A stretch of 64,000 nucleotides of DNA from Hyphococcus sp. (GTDB lineage: Bacteria > Pseudomonadota > Alphaproteobacteria > Caulobacterales > Parvularculaceae): the NCBI GenBank assembly GCA_021776335.1, contig JAJFGB010000001.1, forward strand, positions 186,001 to 250,000, written 5' to 3'. The position numbers were made by a program, and so were the translations under genes. Position 1 is the first letter of the stretch; each line of letters begins with the position of its first letter. The notes beneath the pieces were generated by a model. It did not search any database. It worked only from the letters and a program-made list of their open reading frames with translations, and was not told where the DNA came from. Positions 1 to 8,991 of the stretch are shown in pieces.

Positions 1-1
1 T

Positions 2-238
2 GAAGGGCGGAGCGAAATTCTTTCTGATGGAGAAATATTCGTTGAAGAACAAAATTACGGTCGATTGTTAAAGATGAACACGTCAGGAGACGTCACTTGG
101 CAATATGTTAATCGCGCCGATGACGGGCGTAACTACTTCGTTAGCTGGGTACGTTATGTTGACAACGCACAGGTGCAGCATGTGGCCGAAATCGCTGCCA
201 GCGAATGCGATCCTTCAGCGGCTTCGACGCGCGGATAA
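2..238 (+). CDS. Arylsulfotransferase-like (ASST family) protein, C-terminal end only
   Basis: The window opens inside a gene; 78 codons remain before a TAA. The visible segment contains SEILSDGEIFVEEQNYGRL, NTSGDVTWQYVNRADDG and SWVRYVD, which match the closing beta-propeller strands I associate with bacterial arylsulfotransferase-like proteins. These are usually periplasmic or extracytoplasmic propellers. The start, signal peptide and catalytic histidines lie outside the window, so activity cannot be judged. The next gene starts 160 bp downstream on the same strand. Family placement is an inference from a short tail; another propeller family is possible. Confidence 0.55.
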   Translation, partial: EGRSEILSDGEIFVEEQNYGRLLKMNTSGDVTWQYVNRADDGRNYFVSWVRYVDNAQVQHVAEIAASECDPSAASTRG

Positions 239-397
239 TCAACGCATGTGAAGGATGTTTTGCTGGCGCAGCGAGCAATTGTGCAGGTTGGGTATTTATT
301 GTTGTTTCCTATTTGACCGGAACCCTATAAACTTGGTCTGTAGTCAACTTTTCCGATGATTCGGATGTCTACTTGTTGACCGGACTAGGGGCGCTTT

Positions 398-1429
398 ATG
401 AATTTGCCATTCGGCGCCAGCCGCAAAGCGTGTCTTCGCTTTCTTCTGTTGGCGTGGGCGCTGCCTGCGATATTGACCTATCTCGTTTATTATGCAGCCA
501 TAAACTACAACTCTGGGAATGTGTTTTCCAGCGAGGCGTTTGCTAGCGTTTATGATCAGGGGATTTTTAACTACCGAGTGCTCGGTAAATTCCTGTTGCG
601 GGCGACCCATGAAGCCATAGTGACGTTTGGGCTACCGACAAGTATCCCTGCAGGCTATCAATCACTGCATCCTGGCTCAACGCCGGAATGGTATTCTGCA
701 TTCTTTTATCTCAATGTCATCGCGCTTGGTGTTACGATGAGTATCTACTTCGTTATTCTCACCAAGCTCAACAAAACCGGTAATGATTTCGCCGCCGATC
801 TTTGTCTGGCGGTTCTGATGGGGATTATGGTGTTTTCGCAATATGTCATCGTTCCATATGATATTCTTTCATATCTTTTTCAGGCTGCGGCAATCTATTT
901 GATCTTGTTTAGGAGGGGGGGGCTCGACACGCTTTTCTATTTGTGTGCGATCATCATTTTCGGAGCATTGACGCGCGAGACCGTGGTGTTGATTTTGTCT
1001 TTTTATGCTGCGGTAAATTTTGATGCGCTAATCAAATTTCCGCCAAGACTGTTTGATGAAAACGTATCCAGACCATCACCAATATTGACTTTGTCTCTGA
1101 TGGTTGCCTGCTTTCTCGGGACATATATTGCCCTGCGGATGGGCATCGAATCAGATCGGCCGCTTTTTGAATCGTTGAGATTCAACTACAATATGGCCAG
1201 TCAATTCAGCTTGTTTGGGCTGGCATATTTCGTTGTTGCTGCAGTCGCGTTGCTCATCCCGGATGACGCCCGCAAGACCGTAGCGCTTTTTCTGATTGCC
1301 GCAGCGCCGTATATCGTTGCAATAATGATGATTTCAAATCCGCGTGAAATCCGGATATGGGCGCCGGTACTGATGCCCATGATCGCACTTCAGTTTCAAG
1401 CTGCGATGGCAAAACCCGCCGAGCAGTAA
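398..1429 (+). CDS. Polytopic membrane protein of unknown function, first of a tandem pair
   Basis: 343 residues with about eight hydrophobic segments, beginning with an N-terminal helix at roughly residues 12-32. I do not recognise the family. The short motifs YRVL (about residue 59) and LTRET (about residue 190) recall loops of large polytopic GT-C-type glycosyltransferases, but there is no clear catalytic Asp pair in the first periplasmic loop, so this is only a resemblance. The gene 214 bp downstream is a full-length paralogue with the same helix layout and the same motifs, so the pair arose by tandem duplication. A GGGGCGC stretch 5 nt before the ATG may serve as the ribosome binding site. 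Confidence 0.8.
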   Translation: MNLPFGASRKACLRFLLLAWALPAILTYLVYYAAINYNSGNVFSSEAFASVYDQGIFNYRVLGKFLLRATHEAIVTFGLPTSIPAGYQSLHPGSTPEWYSAFFYLNVIALGVTMSIYFVILTKLNKTGNDFAADLCLAVLMGIMVFSQYVIVPYDILSYLFQAAAIYLILFRRGGLDTLFYLCAIIIFGALTRETVVLILSFYAAVNFDALIKFPPRLFDENVSRPSPILTLSLMVACFLGTYIALRMGIESDRPLFESLRFNYNMASQFSLFGLAYFVVAAVALLIPDDARKTVALFLIAAAPYIVAIMMISNPREIRIWAPVLMPMIALQFQAAMAKPAEQ

Positions 1430-1643
1430 TGACCTTATCCCTGACGGGGGCGTAAACAAACTTGCTCAAGGGCGAGACCGGCCTTGTTCCAAAATGGGAT
1501 GCGTATAGTTAACGCGGGCGGGGCTTTGCGGTTAGGTATTTGGTGTGGTTTCATATTCAGACTGGAAGCGGTAAAATTATCCTGCTACCGCCATGTTGGC
1601 GATTCGAATTGTTTGCCGTTCGTCGCTAGATTAGGAGCGCATC

Positions 1644-2681
1644 ATGAAGCCGCCGTTCGCCGTTGGCCGAGCTACCTCAGTTCGATTTGTATTAATGGCC
1701 TGGGCTTTGCCGGCTGTTTTGTCTTATCTCCTCTATTTTGCGTTTACAAATACCTATTCGGGCAATGCGTTTAACGCGGATGGATTTGCTGCCATTTACG
1801 ATAACGGTATTTTTAAGTATCGGATTCTTGGCATAAACCTTTTGCGCGCGACCCACGATGCGATCGTCGCACTCGGCCTGCCCACCAGTTTACCGCCTGC
1901 TTATCTGGTTCAATTTCCGAATACCACGCCGGAATGGTATTCGGCGTTCTTTTATCTTAACACAGTGGTGCTTGGTATGACGATGAGCGTGTTTTTCGTC
2001 ATCGCAGAAAAATTGAATGTAACCAAGCAGAGTTTTTTGACTGACCTTTGTCTAATTGTGTTGTTGGGTATTATGATATTTTCCCAATATGTCATTGTGC
2101 CTTACGACATGCTTTCCTACCTGTTTTTGGCTTTGGCGATGTATCTAGTTCTTTTTCGCTCCGGCCGGATTGATACACTTGTCTATCTGTGCGCAGTCAT
2201 AATACTTGGAACATTAACGCGCGAAACCGCTGCGCTTATTTTGTCATTTTATGCTGCAGTGAATTTTAAAGATTTGATCAAGATCCCACCCAGATTTTTT
2301 GATACAAGCGGGGAGAGACCATCGCCTCTTTTGACGCTCGCGCTTTTGACAGTATGCTTTCTGGGCACGTATGTTGCTTTACGCTTGAATATTGAAACGC
2401 ACCAACCTTTTTTCAAGGGAGTTCGAGTTGCGTATAACTTGGCGGATCAGTTTTCGGTTTTCGGGATGATCTACTTTGTTGTCGCCTCCGCAGCATTGCT
2501 GACAGCGCCAGCTGCCCGAAACACAGTAGCACTATTTATGATCGCTGCGGCGCCATATATTGTCGGTATGATTATGATCGCCAACCCTCGTGAAATACGC
2601 CTTTGGGCGCCGGTACTGATGCCGATGTTCTTGCTTCAGTTTCAGGCCGCGATGGAAAATCTGATGGTCCAGAAACACTGA
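1644..2681 (+). CDS. Polytopic membrane protein of unknown function, second of a tandem pair
   Basis: 345 residues, alignable end to end with the protein encoded at 398-1429: both share TPEWYSAFFYLN, MIFSQYVIVPYD or its MVFSQ variant, LTRET, and the C-terminal NPREIR.WAPVLMPM. About eight membrane helices are predicted by eye. The ATG is preceded by AGGAG at good spacing. Divergence is spread along the whole length, so this is an old duplication with both copies apparently under selection. Function unknown; a GT-C-like or transporter role is possible but unsupported by visible catalytic residues. Confidence 0.8.
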   Translation: MKPPFAVGRATSVRFVLMAWALPAVLSYLLYFAFTNTYSGNAFNADGFAAIYDNGIFKYRILGINLLRATHDAIVALGLPTSLPPAYLVQFPNTTPEWYSAFFYLNTVVLGMTMSVFFVIAEKLNVTKQSFLTDLCLIVLLGIMIFSQYVIVPYDMLSYLFLALAMYLVLFRSGRIDTLVYLCAVIILGTLTRETAALILSFYAAVNFKDLIKIPPRFFDTSGERPSPLLTLALLTVCFLGTYVALRLNIETHQPFFKGVRVAYNLADQFSVFGMIYFVVASAALLTAPAARNTVALFMIAAAPYIVGMIMIANPREIRLWAPVLMPMFLLQFQAAMENLMVQKH

Positions 2682-2852
2682 GCGCCGCTTTTCTTCTGAA
2701 TGTGCTGCTGACCAGCCAGGACTGCGAGCCAGCGCCGTCAGCAAAGCGGCGGAACAGAGATGTGTTTTTACACCGAAACATATTATTGACAGGACAGTGC
2801 CATATAGCATCTTTCAGGCGTACGACTTTCTCATCCAGACGGCAGAATTTGT

Positions 2853-5123
2853 ATGATCAAAACGGACAGCGGTGGTCGAGGCGGTGGCAAAGGTGTTAAC
2901 GCCAAGATTTTGGCGGGACTACTAATTCTTGCTGCACTGACTATTCTTGTCGGGCGTGGCCGGGAAAATCAAATTGAGCCGCTGGCAAGTGTTGTTTCCG
3001 CAGACGCCGACGACGAGACAGGCAACAAAAACTATGCGGCAACTGCACCGACGCCAGAAGATTATGTAACCATACCCGCTATAACAAAAGACGAGCTGGT
3101 CGCTAATCATTCATACGATGGCGGCGTTAACGGCAATGACTTTGATAACTGGTTTCGAAGTCAGGGGGACCTAGGCTCAAGCAGATATTCCAATCTTGAC
3201 CAGATTACAAAAGAAAATGTGAGCGGCCTAAAGCCGATTTGGAACGTTAAAGTTGACCGACATAGGTTTCAAGTTCAAGGCTCCGCCATTTTTGTAAACG
3301 GCCTTTTGATCTCGATAACAAGTGGAAATAATCTTGTTGCTCTCGATCCGTTGACTGGAAAAATTCGTTGGAAATACGCCGGCGGACAGAAACACCGCAT
3401 CGCGCAACGGGGGTTAGTCTTTAGGCCGAGCAGTGAAAGCGGCGGCGGCACATTATACATGCCCAACGGGGACAAGCTGCTTGCCATTAACCCCGCCGAT
3501 GGCCGGTTGCGAAAAAATTTCGGAAATGAAGGCGTTGTGGACCTCTATAACGCTTCCCGAGTTGCGCCGGTGTTCATTGATGATCTGGTGATCATTGCGA
3601 CATTGCGGCCAAGCGTTCGTGCAGTTGATGCTTATACCGGCGACACGGTGTGGTCCACAAACCTTACACCCGCTGAAAGTAAGAGTGTTTTTGCGGCGCC
3701 ATGGTCGGGCATGAGTGTAGACCAGGAACGCGGCCTTGTTTTTATTACGATGGGAAACCCTAAACCGGCTCTCGATGGAAGAAACCGTCCCGGCGACAAC
3801 GCATATTCAGATAGCCTTGTTGCGATTAATGCCATTGATGGGAGTGTAAATTGGGCGTTTCAAGAAGTCAGGCATGATCTGTGGGACCTTGACCTGCCGT
3901 CGCCGCCGATACTCACATCAATAAAGCCGATCGGTCACGAAAACAAAATTGATGTGGTTGTGACGACGACCAAAGCCGGAAATACGCTGTTGCTGGACAG
4001 GGCGAGCGGAAAGCCTATTTTTGATTTCCGACTTCGCAGAGCGCCGAGTTCCAATGTTGAGTTTGAAAAGGCATCGGCGTTTCAGCCGGATCTTGAATTG
4101 CCGGAGCCATTTGCCAGACAGCAATTTGATATATCGGATGTTACGAATATATCGGATGCGGCTCGTGATGATGTTCTGGAACGACTGAAGAAAAAAAACT
4201 ACGGGTTCTTTATACCGCCGGACCCTGATCGCTCAACAGTGTTTTACGGCGTTGTTGGCGGCGCAGGATGGCCCGGCGGTGCGGTAGATGCCGAAAGCGG
4301 TTTTCTTTATGTAGCGTCAAATCATATCCCTTTTGAAACATTATATGCGGTTGAAGAAACACCACCATTTCGTCAGCGGGCGGTTTCGTTCTTGAAGGCG
4401 CGTTACCGGGATATGTTCCGGAAGCAAGAGACGAGCGCGGTTGAATACCAAAAACATTGTACCTCTTGTCACGGAACCGGCAAAACAGAAGGAATTGCGC
4501 CATCGCTGAGCCGTTTGGGCGAGCGGTTTTCGCGCGGTTATGTGGGCGGCATCATTCGTGACGGCAAGGACGGCATGCCCGCTGTGACGGATATCACTGA
4601 TGATGATATTGAAAAGGTGCTGGATTTTCTTTTCAGCCAAAGCAACGGGACCAAACGAGGTGTCGGTCAGTCCTCTCGCAACAGCGTGTTGTCCACGAGA
4701 CCATTTGTAGACAAGGATGGATACCCGGCGTCGAAGCCCCCCTGGGGAACGCTAAACTGCATCGATTTAAACTCAGGCCGTATTGTCTGGAGTATACCAC
4801 TGGGCGAGTATGAGGAACTGGCGCGTGACGGCATTCCGATTACCGGGACCGAAAACATCGGCGGCCCATTGGTAACAGCCGGCGGGTTGGTTTTCGTTGC
4901 CGGAACGCCGGACAGAATGCTGAGAGTATTTGACGACAGCACCGGAGAAGAGCTCTGGAAATATGAATTGCCATTCCCCGGGTCGGCACCCCCGATAACG
5001 TATGAATTTGAAGGTAAACAATATGTCTTCATCGCCGCGACCGGCGGCGGGAATATGGCGCTGTCTGATCCGGATGATTCAGTCGAGTCTGGAAATGCAT
5101 TTGTTGCATTTGCGCTGCCTTAG
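2853..5123 (+). CDS. PQQ-dependent quinoprotein dehydrogenase with inserted cytochrome c domain
   Basis: 756 residues. An N-terminal hydrophobic anchor (about residues 18-36) places the enzyme at the periplasmic face. The body is an eight-bladed propeller of the quinoprotein alcohol/glucose dehydrogenase kind, with NLVALDPLTGKIRW, GDNAYSDSLVAIN and the HDLWDLDLPSPP blade typical of PQQ-binding glucose dehydrogenase-like enzymes. A haem c site CTSCHG lies at residues 536-541, with a candidate axial Met in DGKDGMPAV. Propeller sequence resumes after it (PPWGTLNCIDLNSG), so the cytochrome is inserted between blades. It should oxidise an alcohol or sugar and pass electrons to the respiratory chain. 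Substrate unknown. No pqq biosynthesis genes are in the window. Confidence 0.9.
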   Translation: MIKTDSGGRGGGKGVNAKILAGLLILAALTILVGRGRENQIEPLASVVSADADDETGNKNYAATAPTPEDYVTIPAITKDELVANHSYDGGVNGNDFDNWFRSQGDLGSSRYSNLDQITKENVSGLKPIWNVKVDRHRFQVQGSAIFVNGLLISITSGNNLVALDPLTGKIRWKYAGGQKHRIAQRGLVFRPSSESGGGTLYMPNGDKLLAINPADGRLRKNFGNEGVVDLYNASRVAPVFIDDLVIIATLRPSVRAVDAYTGDTVWSTNLTPAESKSVFAAPWSGMSVDQERGLVFITMGNPKPALDGRNRPGDNAYSDSLVAINAIDGSVNWAFQEVRHDLWDLDLPSPPILTSIKPIGHENKIDVVVTTTKAGNTLLLDRASGKPIFDFRLRRAPSSNVEFEKASAFQPDLELPEPFARQQFDISDVTNISDAARDDVLERLKKKNYGFFIPPDPDRSTVFYGVVGGAGWPGGAVDAESGFLYVASNHIPFETLYAVEETPPFRQRAVSFLKARYRDMFRKQETSAVEYQKHCTSCHGTGKTEGIAPSLSRLGERFSRGYVGGIIRDGKDGMPAVTDITDDDIEKVLDFLFSQSNGTKRGVGQSSRNSVLSTRPFVDKDGYPASKPPWGTLNCIDLNSGRIVWSIPLGEYEELARDGIPITGTENIGGPLVTAGGLVFVAGTPDRMLRVFDDSTGEELWKYELPFPGSAPPITYEFEGKQYVFIAATGGGNMALSDPDDSVESGNAFVAFALP

Positions 5124-5293
5124 GAAATCCAGTTCCACGATACAACGCGGCGTACCCGAATACTTTTCGATAGCGAAAGCACGTATGTAGCTAGAGGATC
5201 TGGTGCGCATTTGCGGTGCTTGCATAGCCAATGGCCGGGCATACAAACATTTTTGATCAGCAATTCACCGCCTCGCGAGGGAGACAGCATAAA

Positions 5294-5500
5294 ATGAGTG
5301 AGGCTTATGAAGAAGATGAAGAACTGGAAGAACCTGCGCCCGTCTTTATGTACATTGCTGAAGAAGCGCCTGAGCGCCGCCGGCAATGGTGTGCCGATAT
5401 GGGTTGTTATTATTTTGGCGGGCAGGGTGTTGATAAGGCTCTCAAAGCCGCGCAGATGATCGAGAAATACCTGACAGGCGCGCTGCCGAAGCAGGTATAG
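5294..5500 (+). CDS. Small hypothetical protein, 68 aa
   Basis: An open frame extends upstream to 5231, but the ATG at 5294 is preceded by GAGGGAGA at suitable spacing and is preferred. The protein starts with a very acidic run (EEDEELEEP), followed by a small region with two Cys (WCADMGCYYFGG) and an amphipathic C-terminal helix ending EKYLTGALP. No membrane segment or signal peptide. I do not recognise it. The stop codon lies at the edge of a strong hairpin repeat (5501-5594) that may end its transcript. Coding status rests on the ribosome binding site and composition only. Confidence 0.5.
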   Translation: MSEAYEEDEELEEPAPVFMYIAEEAPERRRQWCADMGCYYFGGQGVDKALKAAQMIEKYLTGALPKQV

Positions 5501-5594
5501 AGTGTGATCAGGAAAAGTGCGCAGCGGTTTTCCGGTTCGATCACACGACCAGCGTGAAGTCCCAGTGTGATCAGGAAAAGTGCGCAGCGGTTTT
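5501..5594. repeat. Direct repeat with hairpin (GGAAAAGTG...TTTTCC type extragenic element)
   Basis: A 31-nt sequence beginning AGTGTGATCAGGAAAAGTGC occurs twice, at 5501-5531 and 5564-5594, with a period of 63 nt. The first copy also forms a hairpin: GTGTGATC pairs with GATCACAC, enclosing GGAAAA and TTTTCC. Related elements of the pattern GAAAAGTG...CCGGTTTTC occur at 8198-8283, 11420-11495 and 63066-63112. This resembles short palindromic elements scattered through alphaproteobacterial intergenic DNA; here it sits directly behind a stop codon and could act as a terminator. Confidence 0.75.
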
Positions 5595-5983
5595 TTGATT
5601 TGGTGTGGTGCACGCACCGCACAACCAATTTGTATATGCAACAAAACGCGACACTCGTCGAATTAGCACCTGTTTTTTTTGCGGTTGTACGACAGATTGT
5701 TTTTCCCTCGCGAACAGAAAAAGCTCATCAATTTTTTCGCACGCTAATGTGATAACATCTCGGCTTATGAGTTGTATGTTGCATGGAATGGCGCACGCAC
5801 ACGCGAATCGCGAATCTTTTTCCCAGGACTAAAAAAAGAGTGCGCCGCTTTTAAACGCAACTCTCGCGCCCTGATCAAATGCATGTGCTGCTGCAGATGC
5901 ATTATGTGATGACGCATCTGCTTTTCGGATTTGATTTACGCGCGACGCACAGTAACAAGAGCCCGCCGGTCCTGGGTGGCGTC
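5595..5983. other. Gap of about 390 bp without a convincing gene
   Basis: Short overlapping open frames here lack ribosome binding sites and coding-like composition. The stretch is AT-richer than its flanks and holds a terminator-like hairpin near its end (5893-5925). Otherwise nothing is recognised. Confidence 0.5.
5893..5925 (+). terminator. Hairpin followed by TTTTC, terminator-like
   Basis: A perfect 8-bp inverted repeat, GCAGATGC at 5893-5900 and GCATCTGC at 5914-5921, with a 13-nt loop, is followed at once by TTTTC. It lies 60 nt before the secreted protein gene at 5984. It may terminate upstream transcription or act in that gene's leader. The T-run is short, so this is moderate evidence. 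Confidence 0.4.
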
Positions 5984-6418
5984 ATGATTTTTCAGTCATT
6001 GAAGACATTTCCTTTTGCCTTTTTTGCACTGACCGTTGGTGTTGCGCCAGCGGCGTGCGCCGACTGCGCTTCGATTGAAGGCGAGCATTTCGAAAACGCA
6101 CATGATGAAAAAGCCGGCGCCGCCATATGTGTACCTATCTGGAAGGTGATTGCCCCAACGTTAGATCATCATAAAGATGCGTCTCGTGAGTCATGCGAAG
6201 ACGATTGCGAGCAATGTGCGTCGACATTTGTCAGAGCGATGCCAGCGTCCGAGTCCTTCAGCATCGAGCTGCCGCGTTGGGGTGAAAAAACGATGGTTAA
6301 AGACGCCGTCGACAGCGTCAGGCGTGCTGCTCTTGTGATGAAACCATTCGCCGCGCGTCGGTGGGGCGCGCTTCCTGGCGTAACATTCACGGATCTGAAT
6401 ATTCGCCTCCTGATTTGA
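5984..6418 (+). CDS. Small secreted Cys/His-containing protein of unknown function
   Basis: The frame is open from 5879, but the ATG at 5984 begins a classical signal peptide (hydrophobic core FPFAFFALTVGVAP, cleavage likely after ACA, around residue 26), giving a 144-residue precursor. The mature N-terminal half carries six Cys, including CADC and CEDDCEQC, and a HH pair with acidic neighbours (DHHKDASRESCEDD), a composition seen in periplasmic metal-binding proteins. The C-terminal half is basic and lacks Cys. The family is not recognised; metal binding is inference from composition. Disulfide-stabilised periplasmic protein is an alternative reading. Confidence 0.6.
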   Translation: MIFQSLKTFPFAFFALTVGVAPAACADCASIEGEHFENAHDEKAGAAICVPIWKVIAPTLDHHKDASRESCEDDCEQCASTFVRAMPASESFSIELPRWGEKTMVKDAVDSVRRAALVMKPFAARRWGALPGVTFTDLNIRLLI

Positions 6419-6936
6419 GCCCAGTACAGATTTGCGGCCAGTGCTGGTCGCACAACCGGACGGTTGTCGTTCTGTTTTGGGTGAAAGCGCAGGATGGGCG
6501 ACGGCCGGGGCGGTGTCCGGTCAGGCGATCTCCCCCTGTCTGCACCGGGCGCCGCTTCATTGTTTTTGAAGGCGCTAATATACCCATCAGCGAATTGAGT
6601 ATCGAAACGCTCCCTCTGGCCAAACGCGCGGCTCGTGGCCAATTGGTAATCAGCGTTTTCTGTCCGTTTTTAGCGATTAATGGGCTGGTACCAGCGGTTT
6701 TGCGCATTTCTCCCGCAGGGAACGGCTCTCGGAAACCACAAGGCCCGTCCCGCAGGACCAGCACGTAAATTCGTGACAGTCACAGCATGCACCCTCGGTC
6801 TATTCGGCGGTTTTTCTGGGGTTGGGCGCCTTTAGAATTTATTTACCCTACTGCGCCACAATTTATGGTGTTGGCAGATACAACACACAACTTGCAGTAA
6901 AAGACTGCGAACGGATATCCAGAAGGGAACACTAAA
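6419..6936. other. Gap of about 520 bp, no gene recognised
   Basis: Two mutually antisense open frames cross this stretch, but both are rich in Arg/Pro/Ser, as expected from shadow translation, and neither has a ribosome binding site. The right end must hold the promoter of the XRE gene at 6937. Nothing else is seen. Confidence 0.5.
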
Positions 6937-7332
6937 ATGACCCATCCTATTGATGCGGCGGTCGGGAAAAATCTACAAAACATTCGCGTTTTGCGCGGCG
7001 TTTCCCAAAGTGACCTTGGTTCCCAGGTCGGCGTTACCTTCCAGCAAATCCAAAAATATGAAAAAGGCGTCAATCGCGTCAGCGCATCAAAGCTCGTTGA
7101 AATGGCTGATGCCCTTGATGTCGCGATCGCTGATTTTTTCGATGGCGTTGCCGCGAAGAACAAGCCGGCCGATCAGAAGCTAGACTTGGGCGCTGTATCC
7201 ATTGACGCAGTAAAGCTTGTGACAGCATTTGAAGCCATTGAAGACAAGGGCTCCCGACGGCACATCCTGCAACTTGTTAAAGCTCTTGGGCGCGGGTCAG
7301 AATCAAAAATGGATTCCGAAATTGCAGCCTGA
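6937..7332 (+). CDS. XRE-family HTH transcriptional regulator
   Basis: 131 residues. A Cro/C1-type helix-turn-helix spans about residues 9-66, with SQSDLGSQVGVTFQQIQKYE as the recognition region and a following ADALDVAIADFFDG, the arrangement common to small alphaproteobacterial XRE regulators. The C-terminal part (about 75-131) is short and includes EDKGSRRHILQLVKAL, probably a dimerisation helix. It acts as a cytoplasmic DNA-binding repressor or activator; the target is unknown. AGAAGGGA precedes the ATG. A second XRE protein with the same QQIQK(Y/F)E motif is encoded 3.4 kb downstream (10347). Confidence 0.9.
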   Translation: MTHPIDAAVGKNLQNIRVLRGVSQSDLGSQVGVTFQQIQKYEKGVNRVSASKLVEMADALDVAIADFFDGVAAKNKPADQKLDLGAVSIDAVKLVTAFEAIEDKGSRRHILQLVKALGRGSESKMDSEIAA

Positions 7333-7772
7333 TCACTGTCGGTCTGGAAAAGATTTACTGCATCAATAAAAAATATGCAGTTGTGAATCACAGCTCTTCG
7401 CTACATTGAAAATCTATAGCAATAATACTGGATATTAAACTGATACATTCCTATCAGGTATACTTTATCTCTATACAGAGTAAACATTCTTGTGTGACAA
7501 GTGACGGCGCAGCATTTCAAAAAATTCGCAGTACACAATGTGTATACGTCATGGCGTTACCGCGCTATGTCAAATAAATTTGAAAAAACATTGCCATTTT
7601 GTAAAAATCACGTTCATTATTGGTGGCGGGGGTATCAGATCAAAGATGCTCCGTGATCCAACTAGAGATCTCGGTGTCACTGGCAGTTTATGCTGCGCTG
7701 GCGACCGACAAAGGCGCCCATGAAGATTGGGCGACTGTATAGATATCTGTGCTGAAACGGGAGGCGACCTGC
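7333..7772. other. AT-rich gap of about 440 bp
   Basis: No gene is supported. The stretch is clearly richer in A and T than its surroundings. It contains a small inverted repeat CTTGT-GTG-ACAAG (7489-7501) and the near-palindrome CTCTATACAGAG (about 7470-7481), either of which could be a regulator site for the neighbouring genes. No terminator with a T-run was found. Confidence 0.45.
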
Positions 7773-8174
7773 ATGCCTGCGACACCAGAAGAGTATGATT
7801 CAAATTTTAAGCCGGCGCTAATTGTGCGCAGAGCCGGAACGCCGCGGGGTGATGAAATCAGTAACAATCCGCAAACGGGGATAAGCACGCTTTGCCAGCA
7901 GGCTGAAGGCCTGGTCAGTTTGTTGGAAGCCGGCGCCGACCATAATGATTCAGAAAATACCAATATTCGCGACATGGCGTTCAAGCGAATTTGCGCTGTC
8001 GGTGAGGAATTGGCTGATCGTCCTGCGGCGAGCCCTGCGGATGTTCTCGGCAAAATCCGCTTATGGCGTCTGCTGGCGTCGGAAGATGCGCTTGACCCCG
8101 AAAACTGCACGCCGGACGAACAACTCCTGTTGTCGATTATCAATGACATGGAGAAATATCTGGACGCGCCATAG
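7773..8174 (+). CDS. Hypothetical cytoplasmic protein, 133 aa
   Basis: The frame is open from 7749, but GGGAGGCG sits about 7 nt before the ATG at 7773, which is the better start. The protein has no signal peptide or membrane helix. It appears helical, with segments GISTLCQQAEGLVSLLEAGA and DEQLLLSIINDMEKYL. The N-terminus (MPATPEEYDSNFKPALIVRR) is extended. Not recognised. It lies alone between an AT-rich gap and a palindromic repeat. Confidence 0.65.
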   Translation: MPATPEEYDSNFKPALIVRRAGTPRGDEISNNPQTGISTLCQQAEGLVSLLEAGADHNDSENTNIRDMAFKRICAVGEELADRPAASPADVLGKIRLWRLLASEDALDPENCTPDEQLLLSIINDMEKYLDAP

Positions 8175-8197
8175 GGATTTTGTTGGTCAACTAAGGC

Positions 8198-8283
8198 GCA
8201 TTTCTCATCGGAAAACCGCGTCACACTTTTCCGGGATTGCGCGGGCCCGAAAACCGGCGCTCACTTTTCGCTCGGCGCTCTAG
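8198..8283. repeat. Extragenic palindromic element (GAAAACCG...ACTTTTC type)
   Basis: Contains CGGAAAACCGCGTCACACTT followed by a second module CGAAAACCGGCGCTCACTTT and ends near CTAG. This is the same family as 5501-5594 in the opposite orientation. It lies between the convergent genes ending at 8174 and 8320. Confidence 0.6.
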
Positions 8284-8319
8284 ATCGCCGGGAACTGTGT
8301 TAACGACTGATCCACTAGT

Positions 8320-8991
8320 TTATTTCAGTCTTTGCGCTTGTTCTTTTTTTTTTGGCGGCGGCGGCGGGCGGTTTAATATCGCTCGTGACCAGGAAACAAT
8401 ATTTCGCACTGCGCCGCGCCCACCACGCCAAATGATGATGAAAAAGGCGGTGAGGGTGAGAATGTTAGCTGTCAGAATAAAGAAATTCACCGCCATCAAA
8501 TTAATCGCCAGCAATATGAGCGCAAACACCGCTGCCGTGCGAAAGCCAAACCCCCGAGCAAATCCCCACAAAAGGATAAATCCAATGGCGCCAAGCAATA
8601 CCACCGCCAGGGGCCTTAATGCGAAATCATTGGTGTAGAGTGCATGGGAAAGTTCGACGACGGTGAGAATTGCAAGAGCGGCAGCGACATAGCCGGCCCA
8701 GTTTCGTTCTTTTACGGCATCGGGAAGGTCATTTTCTTGTGGCCGTGAGAGCCAGTAAAAGCCAGCGATATACAAAAAGTCTAAAACGAAGAAGCTGCTG
8801 GTGATCGCCCAATTGTCATAGAATTTTGACAGGGCGATTGCCGCGACCCAGGCGCCGGCCATTATGGCGGCGCCCAGGAATACGCGAAAATCTCGCGCCG
8901 GCGGCAATGAAGCCAAGCCGGCGCTTAGAACCATCAGCGTAACGATGATGGCAAATCGAATGGCACCCGGATCTAAAGCCGGTTCAACCAT
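8320..8991 (-). CDS. Seven-helix membrane protein of unknown function
   Basis: 223 residues with about six or seven hydrophobic segments from residue 10 to 195, a proline-rich then lysine-rich cytoplasmic tail (RPPPPPKKKEQ), and no recognised domain. Its ATG lies inside the upstream gene: the two overlap by 19 nt (8973-8991), so translation is probably coupled. This ties it to the RTX-motif protein encoded by 8973-9587. Possible roles include an export, immunity or anchoring partner for that protein, but nothing in the sequence decides between them. Confidence 0.75.
   Translation of the reverse strand: MVEPALDPGAIRFAIIVTLMVLSAGLASLPPARDFRVFLGAAIMAGAWVAAIALSKFYDNWAITSSFFVLDFLYIAGFYWLSRPQENDLPDAVKERNWAGYVAAALAILTVVELSHALYTNDFALRPLAVVLLGAIGFILLWGFARGFGFRTAAVFALILLAINLMAVNFFILTANILTLTAFFIIIWRGGRGAVRNIVSWSRAILNRPPPPPKKKEQAQRLK

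Noticed and set aside
6387-6764. Open frame of 125 codons on the minus strand in the 6.4-6.9 kb gap
   Set aside because: No start signal; Arg/Pro/Ser-rich shadow composition.
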